Assembly (NCBI GenBank): GCA_016719055.1
Contig: JADKAW010000011.1
Coordinates: 95,649-159,648, forward strand
DNA length: 64,000 nt
DNA from: Candidatus Rhodoferax mariagerensis
GTDB lineage: Bacteria > Pseudomonadota > Gammaproteobacteria > Burkholderiales > Burkholderiaceae_C
Direction: 5' to 3'
Shown: piece after piece, positions 44,785 to 54,039 of the stretch
Position numbering within the stretch: position 1 is the first letter of the stretch
Layout: the number at the start of each line of letters is the position of its first letter
Program-made: the position numbers and the translations under genes
Notes under the pieces: generated by a model
What the model saw: the letters and a program-made list of their open reading frames with translations, nothing else
Database searches by the model: none
Told to the model about the DNA's origin: nothing

Positions 44785-46473
44785 ATGGTCAATACACAAG
44801 TGATTGAAGCCCGGCGCGAGCTGGTGGCAATTTACGAAGTCAGCAAGACGCTGGCAAGTTCGCTGGACATTGCCAAGACTTTCCGCGAAGCAATGAACTA
44901 TCTGGTGCACGCTTTTGAGTGGCGGCGTGCCTTTGTGCTGTTGGCCGAGCCTGGCGCGTCGCTGCGCGGGCTGTGTGCAATCGGCCTGAATCGTGAAGAG
45001 CAGCAGCGACTGCACTACCGGTCAGGAGAAGGCATTGTGGGCCGGGTGTTTGCCAACGGCATTCAGTTGGTGGTGCCCGATGTCCGCCGCGAGCCACTGT
45101 TTCTGAATCGCACCGGCGGCGCTGATCTGGACCAGGATGTGCCGGTATCGATGCTGTTCACACCCATCAGTGCCGAGCGGCGCATTGTGGGCCTGCTGGT
45201 CTTTGACTGCCTCAATCCGGGCGAAGGGCGCCAGTTTTCCAACGAGCTGCAGCTGCTCAAGATGGTCGCCACGCTGATGGGGCAGGCCCTGCTGTTGCAC
45301 CGCCACGTCAGCGACGTGCACGACAACCTGCAAGACGAGGTACGGCGCATGCGCAAGGTGCTCAAGCCTCACAAGCAGCTTGACCATGTGGTGGGCGTTT
45401 CGCAACCGATGCAGGAGGTGTTTGACCAGGTGCACAAGGTGGCCCCGGCGCGCACCACCGTGCTGCTGCGTGGCGAAAGCGGCACCGGCAAAGAGGTGAT
45501 TGCCCGCGCAGTCCACAACCTGTCGCCGCGCAAAAATGCGGCGTTTGTGCGCGTCAATTGCGCCGCACTCACCGAGTCGCTGCTTGAAAGTGAGTTGTTT
45601 GGCCACGAAAAAGGCGCGTTCACCGGTGCGCAGGGGCAGCGCAAAGGGCGTTTTGAGCTGTCACATGGCGGCACCTTGTTTCTGGACGAGATTGGCGATA
45701 TTTCGGCCGCGTTCCAGGCCAAGTTGTTGCGCGTGCTGCAAGAGCGCGAATTTGAGCGGGTCGGTGGCTCCACCGTGGTGAAGGTGGACGTGCGCCTGAT
45801 CCTGGCCACCAACCGCAATCTGGAGCGCATGGTGCAGGCCGGGGAGTTTCGCGCGGATCTGTATTACCGCATCAACGTGGTCAGCATCCAGCTGCCGCCG
45901 TTGCGCGAGCGGCGTGACGACATTCCGGCCATGGCCCAACATTTTCTGGAGCGCTTCAATGCCGAGAACGGGCGCAACGCGCAGTTCAGCCCGGCAGCCT
46001 TGCGGGTGTTGAGCAGCTGCTACTGGCCGGGCAATGTGCGCGAGCTGGAAAACTGCGTAGAGCGCACTGCCACCATGGCCCCCGGTGATGTCATCACCGA
46101 GCTGGCTTTTCCGTGCCAGGGCAACCGCTGCCTGACCCAGGTGCTGCACCACATGGACCGGGTGAGTGCGGTTGGCCAGGGGCAATTGGCGGGTATTCCA
46201 GTGGTGGAGGTGCCCTTGATGCCGCTCCCTGCCCTGCCACCTGCGGCACCTGCAGATCTTGCTGGCGATACTGAGGCTGATGTGGCGCAAAGCGGCACCG
46301 ACACGCCAAGTCCAGAAAGCGATGGCAAACCAGAAGGTGAACGCGAACGCCTGATCTGGGCCATGGAGCGCTGCGGCTGGGTGCAGGCCAAGGCGGCGCG
46401 GCTGCTGAAAATTTCACCTCGGCAGATGGGTTACGCGCTGCAAAAAAATGGCATTGAGGTCAGGAAGTTTTAG
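44785..46473 (+). CDS. nifA: Nif-specific regulatory protein NifA
   Basis: 562 residues: GAF domain about 20-165, AAA+ sigma-54 activator about 190-430 (Walker [15 protein letters not shown] loop [14 protein letters not shown], Walker [12 protein letters not shown]), and a Fis-type HTH at the end ([25 protein letters not shown]). Cysteines follow the exact C-X11-C-X19-C-X4-C pattern (SSC...ENC...FPC-QGNR-C) that marks oxygen-sensitive NifA. It activates nif promoters with sigma-54 RNA polymerase under low oxygen and nitrogen limitation. Divergent from the isc-like operon, and overlapping coaX by 4 bp tail to tail. The interdomain linker is Pro/Ala-rich. Confidence 0.96.
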   Translation: MVNTQVIEARRELVAIYEVSKTLASSLDIAKTFREAMNYLVHAFEWRRAFVLLAEPGASLRGLCAIGLNREEQQRLHYRSGEGIVGRVFANGIQLVVPDVRREPLFLNRTGGADLDQDVPVSMLFTPISAERRIVGLLVFDCLNPGEGRQFSNELQLLKMVATLMGQALLLHRHVSDVHDNLQDEVRRMRKVLKPHKQLDHVVGVSQPMQEVFDQVHKVAPARTTVLLRGESGTGKEVIARAVHNLSPRKNAAFVRVNCAALTESLLESELFGHEKGAFTGAQGQRKGRFELSHGGTLFLDEIGDISAAFQAKLLRVLQEREFERVGGSTVVKVDVRLILATNRNLERMVQAGEFRADLYYRINVVSIQLPPLRERRDDIPAMAQHFLERFNAENGRNAQFSPAALRVLSSCYWPGNVRELENCVERTATMAPGDVITELAFPCQGNRCLTQVLHHMDRVSAVGQGQLAGIPVVEVPLMPLPALPPAAPADLAGDTEADVAQSGTDTPSPESDGKPEGERERLIWAMERCGWVQAKAARLLKISPRQMGYALQKNGIEVRKF

Positions 46474-47234
46474 ACGAATCGACGCGCTGCCATCTCCAGC
46501 AGGCCGTCAAAAACCAGGTTGTCCACCAGCTCAAAGCTCAGCGCCATGCTGGGGGCCATCTTCCAGCCGGCACCACCGGTCATCAGGCAGCGTGGCTCAG
46601 CACTGCAATGCTCGCGCACATGCTGAACCATGCGCTCCACTGCCCCGGCAATGGCATAGGTGCCGCCGCTGGTGAGTGCATCGCTGGTGTTGGTGGGAAA
46701 CGGGCAGACATTGCCAGTGGGCACGCGCAAGCCTGCAGTGCCCGACTCAAGTGCGCGCAACATGATGCCGTGCCCGGGCAAAATCAGGCCGCCCAAAAAT
46801 CGCCCGTGCGTATCAATGGCGTCCACCGTCACGGCGGTGCCCACCATCACCACCACCATTGGGCGCGCCGGGCCTTGGGCCAGGCCGCGGTGCCAGGCCC
46901 CGATCATGGCCACCCAGCGGTCGGCACCCAGGCGCGCCGGATGGTCGTAGCCGTTGCTCAAACCCGCCTCGGCGGCGCTGGCCACCACCCAATTGGCTGA
47001 CACATCCCACAGTTCCATTTGGTCTTCAACCCGCCGCTTGATGGCGTCGCCAGCCACCACGCACCCGAGCATACGGTTGGGGGCGGGCAGTTTGGCCCAT
47101 TCACCCTCAGCCAGCTTGTCGATGTTTTCCAGGAACTCGGCACCTTGCCCGATCACCGGTGCGTCGCGCCGCGGTGCCGTGTGTAGCGCCCATTTCAGAC
47201 GCGTGTTACCAATGTCAATTGCCAAAAAATTCAT
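46470..47234 (-). CDS. coaX: Type III pantothenate kinase
   Basis: 254 residues of the CoaX type, phosphorylating pantothenate in CoA synthesis. Motifs: [15 protein letters not shown] at the N-terminus, [36 protein letters not shown] and [16 protein letters not shown]. Start at ATG 47234; a longer frame (47282) lacks homology. Convergent with nifA (4-bp overlap). Confidence 0.95.
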   Translation of the reverse strand: MNFLAIDIGNTRLKWALHTAPRRDAPVIGQGAEFLENIDKLAEGEWAKLPAPNRMLGCVVAGDAIKRRVEDQMELWDVSANWVVASAAEAGLSNGYDHPARLGADRWVAMIGAWHRGLAQGPARPMVVVMVGTAVTVDAIDTHGRFLGGLILPGHGIMLRALESGTAGLRVPTGNVCPFPTNTSDALTSGGTYAIAGAVERMVQHVREHCSAEPRCLMTGGAGWKMAPSMALSFELVDNLVFDGLLEMAARRFV

Positions 47235-47266
47235 GGCGGCATTATGTCGGTAAAGCAGTGGCTCAT

Positions 47267-48379
47267 TTAGCCCTGTCGCCAAGGCAACCCATTGAAGCGC
47301 CAGCCGCCGCGCTGCCCACGCTGGGCGTGGTCATTGGGGTCGCCTTCAAAACCTTCGAGGATGTTGTAGGCCTGCAGGCCCAGCTCGGTGGCGCGCTTGG
47401 CAGCGGCAATCGATCGCACACCGCTGCGGCACAGCAGCAGTGCCTTTTTGCCGGCTGGCACGGCGGCCAGCAGGGCCTGGTCAAAATCCGGGTTCGACAC
47501 CATGCCGGGCCACTGTTTCCAGGCGATGCCAATGGCCTCAGGCACAAACCCGACCCAGGCGCGCTCGGCATCGGTGCGCACGTCCACCAGCACCGCGTCG
47601 CCGGCCTGCCACCACTGATGCGCCAGCGTGACTGAAATGTCGCCGGCGTAGCCTTCAGCATCGCGCTGCACCAGAGCGTGCGGCACCGGGGCGTCGTGGC
47701 GCAGGCCCAGGTGCAGATTGGCTGGCACAGCTTCTTTGATGCGTTTGGGGGGTGGCAGGTGCAGCGCGGCCATGATGGCAGTGAACTCAGCCTCGGTTTT
47801 GCCAGCTACCCGCGCGTTGCTGATTTTTTCCTGGCCAATACTGGAGCTGCTGCGGCCCTGGTAGTCGTGCCCGGGCCAGACGGTGGTGGCATCAGACAGC
47901 TTGAACAGCACCTGGGTGATGCTGTGGTAAAGGTCTGCGGCACTGCCAGACTGAAAGTCGGTGCGGCCACAGCCGTTGATCAACAGCGTGTCACCGGTAA
48001 ACACGTGGTCGCGCCAGACAAAACACATGCTGCCGGCGGTGTGGCCAGGCGTCAGCAGGGCGCGCACCTGCTCGGTGCCAAAGGTCAGCGTGTCGCCCTC
48101 TTTGAGCAACACCGACGCGCTGCTGATACCACAGCCCTCAGGTGCGGTGGTTTTGGCCCCGGCCAGCTCGGCGAGTTGCCCGGCGCTGGTGATGTGATCA
48201 GCGTGGGCATGGGTTTCAAGTGCCCAGACCAGCCGCAGACCGCGTTCGCGCAGCACGGTCAGGTCGCGCATGATTTGCGTGTCAACCGGGTCGATGATCA
48301 CGGCGTCCAGGCTGACTGGGTCAAACAACACGTAGGTGTAGGTGCTTGAAGCGGTGTCAAAAAGCTGGATAGGTTTCAT
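47267..48379 (-). CDS. Persulfide dioxygenase-rhodanese fusion
   Basis: 370 residues. The N-terminal metallo-beta-lactamase-like persulfide dioxygenase (ETHE1 type) carries [14 protein letters not shown] (metal ligands), [33 protein letters not shown] and [10 protein letters not shown]. The C-terminal rhodanese domain has the active-site loop [10 protein letters not shown] (Cys near residue 330). Fusions of this kind oxidise glutathione persulfide to sulfite and exchange sulfane sulfur with thiosulfate. ATG 48379 was chosen over an upstream start. Divergent from icmF. Confidence 0.93.
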   Translation of the reverse strand: MKPIQLFDTASSTYTYVLFDPVSLDAVIIDPVDTQIMRDLTVLRERGLRLVWALETHAHADHITSAGQLAELAGAKTTAPEGCGISSASVLLKEGDTLTFGTEQVRALLTPGHTAGSMCFVWRDHVFTGDTLLINGCGRTDFQSGSAADLYHSITQVLFKLSDATTVWPGHDYQGRSSSSIGQEKISNARVAGKTEAEFTAIMAALHLPPPKRIKEAVPANLHLGLRHDAPVPHALVQRDAEGYAGDISVTLAHQWWQAGDAVLVDVRTDAERAWVGFVPEAIGIAWKQWPGMVSNPDFDQALLAAVPAGKKALLLCRSGVRSIAAAKRATELGLQAYNILEGFEGDPNDHAQRGQRGGWRFNGLPWRQG

Positions 48380-48459
48380 GATTGCGAGGGCGGGTAGGTC
48401 AAAAGTTGAAATGTACCGCGAAAGTCCGCCCACAGAATTCCGCTAACATACCGATTTAA

Positions 48460-48475
48460 TTGACGTTTACGTCAA
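48460..48475. promoter_or_regulatory. Palindromic operator upstream of icmF
   Basis: TTGACGT-TT-ACGTCAA, a perfect 7-bp inverted repeat with a 2-bp spacer, is followed by a partial further CGTCAAG. It resembles the LiuR-type (MerR family) sites known for branched-chain amino-acid catabolism genes in proteobacteria. It lies 75 bp upstream of the icmF start and 80 bp upstream of the divergent persulfide dioxygenase gene. Confidence 0.5.
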
Positions 48476-48549
48476 CGTCAAGTCAGCTCGACCCGGTTTG
48501 ATTGCGGGTTAGGCAAAAATCAATTCCCCAAAAAACACGGAGACATCTC

Positions 48550-51500
48550 ATGAGCGACCTTTCTGCGGATTTCAAAGCGCTGGCCCAATACCGCCCGACC
48601 CACAAGGTGCGCTTTGTCACCGCCGCCAGCCTGTTTGACGGCCACGATGCAGCCATCAACATCATGCGCCGCATTTTGCAGGGCATGGGCACCGAGGTGA
48701 TTCACCTCGGCCACAACCGCAGTGTCGAAGAAGTCGTCACAGCCGCCTTGCAAGAAGACGCGCAGGGCATCGCCATCAGCTCCTACCAGGGCGGCCATGT
48801 CGAGTATTTCAAATACATGGTCGATTTGCTGAAAAGCCGGGGCGGCGCCCACATCCAGGTCTTTGGCGGCGGCGGCGGGGTCATTGTGCCAAGCGAAATT
48901 GCCGAGCTGCAGGCCTATGGCGTGACGCGCATTTACAGCCCCGAAGACGGCCAGCGCATGGGCTTAGCCGGCATGATTGGCGAGATGGTGCAGCGCTGCG
49001 ACAAGGATTTGACGCAATACGCACCCGCCAGCATCGAGGCGATTCAGGGCCACACTGAAATGAGCTGGCGCGCCCTGGCGCAACTCATCACGGCGCTTGA
49101 GAACGAAGAAGCCGCAGGCACCGCCAAAGGCGAACTTTCCAAGCCTTTTAAGGCTCTAGCCCTTGCTATACAAGCGCAGGCAGCTACAAAAAAGATACCA
49201 GTGCTGGGCATTACCGGCACCGGTGGCGCGGGCAAGTCATCGCTCACCGACGAGCTGATCCGCCGCCTGCGGCTCGATCAAGGCGACCGCCTGCGGGTAG
49301 CCGTCATCAGCATTGACCCGAGCCGGCGCAAGAGCGGCGGCGCGCTGCTGGGCGACCGCATCCGCATGAACGCCATCAACCCGTGGGCCACAACCGCTCA
49401 ATCTGCGCCTGTCGAAGGACTTGCACCAGCTTCAACAGGCTCAAGCCCAGCGGATTCAGGCCAGCGCGTGTTTATGCGCAGCCTGGCCACGCGCGACTTT
49501 GGCTCCGAGATCAGCGCCGCCCTGCCCGATGTGATTGCCGCCTGCAAGGTGGCCGGTTTTGACTTGATCATTGTCGAAACCTCCGGCATCGGCCAGGGCG
49601 ATGCGGCCATCGTGCCGCTGGTCGATGTGCCGATGTACGTCATGACCCCCGAGTTTGGCGCAGCTAGCCAACTGGAAAAAATCGACATGCTCGACTTTGC
49701 CGAATTTGTCGCGATCAACAAATTCGACCGCAAGGGCGCGCTCGATGCCCTGCGCGATGTGTCAAAACAGGTGCAGCGCAACAAGGAAGCCTGGACCACA
49801 CCGATGGATCAGATGCCGGTATTTGGCACCATGGCCGCGCGCTTCAATGACGATGGTGTCACCGCGCTGTACCAGGCCCTGAAAGTGCGCCTGGCCGAGC
49901 TGGGCTTGCCGGTCACTGAAGGCACTTTGCAGCAGGTCTCGGTGCGCCACAGCACCAACCAGACCCCGGTGGTGCCCGCAGCGCGCACCCGCTATCTGGC
50001 CGAAATCAGCGACACGGTGCGCGGCTACAAGAAAAAAACCATCACCCAGGCCCGCCTGGCGCGCGAAATCCAGCAGCTCACCGAAACCGCGCGCATGTTG
50101 CAAGACGACGATGCCGCCCGCGATGGCGCCAAAAACACCGTGTTGCGCCTGGCCGCCGAGCGCCGCGAAACCCAGGACCCGGCAGCCGCCAAGCTGCTGG
50201 CCCAGTGGCCGACCATGCAAAAAGCCTACGCCGGCGATGAATACGTCGTCAAAATGCGCGACAAGGAAATCCGCACCGCCATCACCAGCAAATCGCTTAG
50301 CGGCACCACCATCCCCAAAGTCTGCCTGCCAAGGTATGAAGACCATGGCGAAATCCTCAAATGGCTGATGCTTGACAACGTGCCCGGCAGCTACCCCTAC
50401 ACCGCCGGCACCTTCGCCTTCAAGCGCGAAAACGAAGACCCGACCCGCATGTTTGCCGGCGAAGGCGACCCGTTTCGCACCAACCGGCGCTTCAAGCTGC
50501 TTAGCTCCGGCATGGATGCCAAGCGCCTGTCCACCGCCTTTGACTCGGTCACCCTGTACGGCAACGACCCCGACCCGCGCCCGGACATCTACGGCAAGGT
50601 CGGCAACAGCGGCGTGTCCATCGCCACCATCGACGACCTGAAAGTGCTCTACGGCGGCTTTGACTTGTGCAGCCCCACCACCAGCGTCAGCATGACCATC
50701 AACGGCCCGGCCCCGAGCATTCTGGCGATGTTCATGAATGCCGCCATCGACCAGAACCTGGGCAAGTTTGCCGCAGACAATGGCCGGGAACCGACCGACA
50801 CCGAAACCGAAAAAATCCGCGAATGGGTGCTGAGCAATGTGCGCGGCACGGTGCAGGCCGACATCCTGAAAGAAGACCAGGGGCAAAACACCTGCATCTT
50901 CAGCACCGAATTCAGCCTGAAAGTCATGGGCGACATCGCCAGCTACTTTGTGCACCACAACGTGCGCAACTTCTACAGCGTGTCGATCAGCGGCTACCAC
51001 ATTGCCGAAGCCGGTGCCAACCCGATCAGCCAACTGGCCTTTACCCTGAGCAATGGCTTTACCTACGTCGAAGCCTATCTGGCACGCGGCATGCACATTG
51101 ACGACTTTGCGCCCAATTTGAGCTTCTTCTTCAGCAACGGCATGGACCCCGAATACACCGTGATGGGCCGGGTCGCCAGGCGCATCTGGGCGGTGGCGAT
51201 GCGCGACAAATACGGCGCCAACGAGCGCAGCCAGAAGCTCAAATACCATATCCAGACCAGTGGCCGCAGCCTGCACGCGCAGGAAATCCAGTTCAACGAC
51301 ATCCGCACCACCTTGCAGGCGCTGATTGCCATTTACGACAACTGCAACAGCCTGCACACCAACGCCTTTGACGAAGCCATCACGACCCCGACCGAAGACT
51401 CAGTGCGCCGCGCCATGGCGATCCAGCTCATCATCAACCGCGAATGGGGCCTGGCGAAAAACGAAAACCCGTCGCAAGGCGCCTTCATCATCGAGGAACT

Positions 51501-51942
51501 GACGCAACTGGTCGAAGAAGCGGTGCTGCAAGAGTTTGAGCGCATCACCGAACGCGGCGGCGTGCTCGGTGCCATGGAAACCGGCTACCAGCGCGGCAAG
51601 ATTCAGGACGAATCGATGCACTACGAAATGCGCAAGCACACCGGCGAACTGCCGATCATCGGCGTCAACACCTTCCGCAACCCGCACGGCGACCCGGTCA
51701 ATGACAAGCTGGAACTGGCGCGCTCGACCGAAGCAGAAAAGCAAAGCCAGCTTGACCGGCTGGCGCTGTTCCACGCGCAGCACGCCAAGGCCGCCCCGGC
51801 CATGCTCAAACGGCTGCAGCAGGCGGTGATGGACAACCTGAATGTGTTTGAGGTGCTGATGGATGCGGTGCGGGTCTGCTCGCTCGGGCAGATCACCAAT
51901 GCGCTGTTTGAGGTCGGCGGGCAGTATCGGCGCAATATGTGA
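48550..51942 (+). CDS. icmF: Fused isobutyryl-CoA mutase IcmF
   Basis: 1130 residues. B12-binding domain about 1-140 ([34 protein letters not shown]), MeaI-type G-protein chaperone about 210-500 ([16 protein letters not shown]alker [32 protein letters not shown]), mutase core about 560-1130 ([27 protein letters not shown]). It interconverts isobutyryl-CoA and butyryl-CoA using adenosylcobalamin. GGAG lies 6 bp before ATG 48550. Two repeat-derived segments are translated in frame near residues 200-215 and 278-305; the second replaces a stretch that is short in other IcmF proteins. Confidence 0.96.
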   Translation: MSDLSADFKALAQYRPTHKVRFVTAASLFDGHDAAINIMRRILQGMGTEVIHLGHNRSVEEVVTAALQEDAQGIAISSYQGGHVEYFKYMVDLLKSRGGAHIQVFGGGGGVIVPSEIAELQAYGVTRIYSPEDGQRMGLAGMIGEMVQRCDKDLTQYAPASIEAIQGHTEMSWRALAQLITALENEEAAGTAKGELSKPFKALALAIQAQAATKKIPVLGITGTGGAGKSSLTDELIRRLRLDQGDRLRVAVISIDPSRRKSGGALLGDRIRMNAINPWATTAQSAPVEGLAPASTGSSPADSGQRVFMRSLATRDFGSEISAALPDVIAACKVAGFDLIIVETSGIGQGDAAIVPLVDVPMYVMTPEFGAASQLEKIDMLDFAEFVAINKFDRKGALDALRDVSKQVQRNKEAWTTPMDQMPVFGTMAARFNDDGVTALYQALKVRLAELGLPVTEGTLQQVSVRHSTNQTPVVPAARTRYLAEISDTVRGYKKKTITQARLAREIQQLTETARMLQDDDAARDGAKNTVLRLAAERRETQDPAAAKLLAQWPTMQKAYAGDEYVVKMRDKEIRTAITSKSLSGTTIPKVCLPRYEDHGEILKWLMLDNVPGSYPYTAGTFAFKRENEDPTRMFAGEGDPFRTNRRFKLLSSGMDAKRLSTAFDSVTLYGNDPDPRPDIYGKVGNSGVSIATIDDLKVLYGGFDLCSPTTSVSMTINGPAPSILAMFMNAAIDQNLGKFAADNGREPTDTETEKIREWVLSNVRGTVQADILKEDQGQNTCIFSTEFSLKVMGDIASYFVHHNVRNFYSVSISGYHIAEAGANPISQLAFTLSNGFTYVEAYLARGMHIDDFAPNLSFFFSNGMDPEYTVMGRVARRIWAVAMRDKYGANERSQKLKYHIQTSGRSLHAQEIQFNDIRTTLQALIAIYDNCNSLHTNAFDEAITTPTEDSVRRAMAIQLIINREWGLAKNENPSQGAFIIEELTQLVEEAVLQEFERITERGGVLGAMETGYQRGKIQDESMHYEMRKHTGELPIIGVNTFRNPHGDPVNDKLELARSTEAEKQSQLDRLALFHAQHAKAAPAMLKRLQQAVMDNLNVFEVLMDAVRVCSLGQITNALFEVGGQYRRNM
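49148..49195 (-). repeat. Interspersed repeat within icmF
   Basis: The complement reads TTGTAGCTGCCTGCGCTTGT then ATAGCAAGGGCTAGAGCCT, matching the family at 7568, 16434, 26704, 35781 and 51984. In icmF it encodes [15 protein letters not shown], the linker between the B12 and G-protein domains. Confidence 0.65.
49407..49440. repeat. Second, different palindromic repeat within icmF
   Basis: GCCTGTCGAAG (49407-49417) and CTTCAACAGGC (49430-49440) form an 11-bp inverted repeat with one mismatch and a 12-bp loop, then CTCAAGCCCAGCGG. This has the form of the dispersed CTTCGACAGGCTCAG-type repeat common in proteobacterial genomes. It is translated as part of an insertion, [20 protein letters not shown]. 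Confidence 0.6.
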
Positions 51943-51983
51943 GCTTGTGAGCCTGTCAGCCTGTCAGCCTTTTTGCTGCGTTA

Positions 51984-52030
51984 TTGATAGCTTATAGCAC
52001 AGGACTGGCAAGGGCTAGAGGCATAAATCA
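51984..52030 (+). repeat. Interspersed palindromic repeat after icmF
   Basis: TTGATAGCTTATAGCACAGG followed by GGCAAGGGCTAGAGGCATAA, the same family as at 7568, 16434, 26704, 35781 and 49148. A short CCTGTCAG tandem (51952-51969) precedes it. No gene lies between icmF and the integrase relic. Confidence 0.65.
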
Positions 52031-52099
52031 TATAAATATTGGTGCGGGTTTGGATTCAGGTGTTGCAGTGTAGGCCTGTAACGCGGTGTGAGTCGCCAA

Positions 52100-52230
52100 T
52101 CACGGCAACAGGCCATTGAGCGTATCCAGCGGGCTGGCAGTGCCGCCTGCTGCGACTTTCAATACATGGGTGTAAATCATCGTGGTGCTGACATCTGAAT
52201 GACCCAGCAACTCTTGCACCGTGCGGATGG
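52100..52230 (-). pseudogene. Integron integrase (IntI-like) C-terminal relic
   Basis: The last about 43 residues of a tyrosine recombinase: [20 protein letters not shown], then [18 protein letters not shown], stop at 52100. It includes the [15 protein letters not shown] catalytic His/Tyr block, and the tail is much closer to IntI than to XerC/D or phage integrases. Everything upstream is missing; a transposase fragment abuts it in another frame. Its orientation, pointing away from the attC sites to the right, is that of an intI gene beside its array. Confidence 0.75.
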
Positions 52231-52239
52231 GCTCCACGA

Positions 52240-52440
52240 TTGAGCTGGCAAATCAGTCGGTAACTGGGCAGGGAGAAGCGAACCACTTTCATTTTGGTTG
52301 GATTTCGCTGCCCACTTGCGCAGGGTGCCAGCAGACATGTTCAGATCGCCTGCGATGTCTTGGACGCTGCGTGCGCCTCGCTGTCTGACTTTGCTCAGGG
52401 CTTGTTCCCGGAATTCAATGGAATGTCGATTTCTTGTCAT
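52240..52440 (-). pseudogene. IS3-type transposase OrfA relic
   Basis: From ATG 52438-52440: MTRNRHSIEFREQALSKVRQ, ... SVQDIAGDLNMSAGTLRKWA, an HTH_Tnp_1-like N-terminal domain. The homology stops after about 55 residues, where the integrase relic begins in another frame. A deletion or insertion therefore joined the two. No IS ends were identified. Confidence 0.6.
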
Positions 52441-52781
52441 AAGTAGCGCTCCGATACGGAGCATCCGCGTTTTTTGGTGAGGAGGCAACTAGTCTGACAC
52501 AGGGGGCCTGCGTGCCAGGTGGGGCGGTTGAGGGTCGCAGCCGTCATGGCGGGCTCTGGGCACTTGCCCGCCCTTGGGCATGTTTTGACACCCAACGAAC
52601 GAGGACCGCCGTGAAACACAAGCTTGGGCTTGAGAACGGGCATTTTTGGGACACTTCACCCGAGGTGGGGGTGGCGTTGCGCTCGCATCAATCTGGGGTA
52701 AAGTTCGGGAAATGACCCGCCTACCAAACGCCAGGATTTCTTTCAATCCCCTTATCGCTACGGCCTGTCAGCGGCGGTTCA

Positions 52782-52865
52782 GTCCAACAAGGTTTATCTT
52801 GCGCGTTTGGCGTTGCTTGTCTTCATCAGCATCCCAGCGCGCAAGATAAACGCTATTCGTTAGCC
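52782..52865 (+). other. attC-like integron recombination site (left)
   Basis: Starts with GTCCAAC (fits RYYYAAC), ends with GTTAGCC (one mismatch to GTTRRRY). Perfect inverted arms GTTTATCTTGCGCG (52792-52805) and CGCGCAAGATAAAC (52838-52851) lie between. Total 84 bp. The cassette gene starts 18 bp to its right. The bases 52440-52781 left of it contain no gene I recognise. Confidence 0.65.
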
Positions 52866-52882
52866 AATTACATCGACTCATT

Positions 52883-53479
52883 ATGGCCAATCACATTTTC
52901 AACGCCCTGCTCGATGCACTCCAAGAAGAATATGGGGCGGTGACCCAACAGCAGATTGCTAAAGCGTTGGAGGTTACCCAAGGCACCATCAGTAACTGGG
53001 CTACTGGCGGTCAGCCGAGCAAGGCCAATCTAAAGAAACTCATCGACTTCTTCCGCCAGCACCATGCAGCAACGTTGGTTAAACCTATTTTTGAGTTCCA
53101 GGCCATCGACCCTGTGCCCTCCGGCGATTCCTGGAAGTTTAGTAGCGACACGAACGTTGTAACCGCGCTAAAGGCAAGTCTCGAAAACGTACCTGGGCTT
53201 TATCTTTATTACGACAGTGCCGGCCATGCCATCTATTTGGGGAAAACCGAAGCATCTCTTTACGCCGAAGCCAAGCAGAGGCTAAAGGCTGTGCCCAACC
53301 GTTCTATTTTTGTTCCAACTAAAGCAAAGGCATCACAGATGGGGCAGTTGGCCCGTTTCTTATCTGCGTATGAAGTAACCATTCCAGCCGCGATTAAGAA
53401 TCTTGAGTCATTTATGATTCGGGCTTTTGCAAACGACCTCCTCAACAAAAATGGTGGCCACTTCAAGTCGCTCCTTTAG
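52883..53479 (+). CDS. Integron cassette gene: helix-turn-helix plus GIY-YIG-like protein
   Basis: 198 residues. The N-terminal Cro/YdaS-like HTH (VTQQQIAKALEVTQGTISNW, residues about 19-38) is followed from about residue 90 by a GIY-YIG nuclease-like core (VPGLYLYYDSAGHAIYLGKT, then LYAEAKQRLKAV). The GIY and YIG positions read LYL and YLG. The catalytic Glu usual near the end may be in NLESFMIRAFANDLLN. The start is 18 bp inside the cassette, the stop 7 bp before the next attC, exactly as for integron cassettes. Function is unknown; DNA cleavage or autoregulation is possible. Confidence 0.85.
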   Translation: MANHIFNALLDALQEEYGAVTQQQIAKALEVTQGTISNWATGGQPSKANLKKLIDFFRQHHAATLVKPIFEFQAIDPVPSGDSWKFSSDTNVVTALKASLENVPGLYLYYDSAGHAIYLGKTEASLYAEAKQRLKAVPNRSIFVPTKAKASQMGQLARFLSAYEVTIPAAIKNLESFMIRAFANDLLNKNGGHFKSLL

Positions 53480-53485
53480 GCCCGT

Positions 53486-53578
53486 GGCTAACCCGACGGT
53501 CAAGCGGGACTGCGGAACCGGCGTGGTTTCTCCGGTCGATCGCTTTAACGCCGCAGCCCCTTACCTCCAACGTTAGGC
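53486..53578 (+). other. attC integron recombination site (right end of cassette 1)
   Basis: GGCTAAC at 53486 and GTTAGGC at 53572-53578 bound 93 bp. Internal features TCAAGCGGGACTGCGG and CCGCAGCCCCTTACCTCCAA are typical of attC. The GGCTAAC box is the exact reverse complement of GTTAGCC at the left boundary of this cassette, as required if the cassette once circularised. Confidence 0.8.
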
Positions 53579-53610
53579 GGCACAAGCAAAGCCCGAAGTA
53601 TGCCAAGACC

Positions 53611-54039
53611 ATGACGCCGTTCCAACACAAGGCCGTAGCAGATCGGTTCGCGTCCTATCTGCCCCACGTAAAGTCCAAGATGCTGGCCTTACGGGAGTTG
53701 GTGCTCAAAACCGCAGCGGAAACGCCGGGTGCCGGCGAAGTCGAGGAAACCCTGAAATGGGGAGAGCCGGCCTATGTCACCAAGAACAAGACCGGTAGCA
53801 CTATTCGAATGGACTGGAAGGCAAAGAGTCCGAACACCTACGCCCTGTACTTCAACTGCCAGACAAGCCTGGTCGAGAGCTTTCGCAGGATATTCCACCA
53901 CGACTTCCAGTTTGAAGGCAATCGAGCGCTTGTCTTCCAACTGGACGAAAGTCTGCCAAAGGACTCAGTGGCTCTCTGTGTCACGGCCTCGCTCACGTAC
54001 CATGTCAAACACAACAAGGCAGCGAAGAGTGCCGCCTAG
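53611..54039 (+). CDS. DUF1801 family protein (second cassette)
   Basis: 142 residues. DUF1801 motifs: LPHVKSKMLALRELVLKTAA, EETLKWGEPAYVT, SPNTYALYFNCQT and a C-terminal LCVTASLTYHVKHNK. Begins 33 bp after attC, as a cassette gene should. Its stop codon TAG lies in GCCTAG. Cassette logic predicts GCCTAAC there, so the original TAA stop and attC box were altered where the IS element inserted. DUF1801 function is not established. Confidence 0.85.
   Translation: MTPFQHKAVADRFASYLPHVKSKMLALRELVLKTAAETPGAGEVEETLKWGEPAYVTKNKTGSTIRMDWKAKSPNTYALYFNCQTSLVESFRRIFHHDFQFEGNRALVFQLDESLPKDSVALCVTASLTYHVKHNKAAKSAA

Noticed and set aside
49762..51357. A 531-codon minus-strand open frame
   Set aside because: Antisense of icmF; composition is the mirror of the mutase codons.
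51952..51969. CCTGTCAG tandem after icmF as an attC or IS end
   Set aside because: It lacks core-site motifs and does not match the IS ends at 54040/55617 beyond a few bases.
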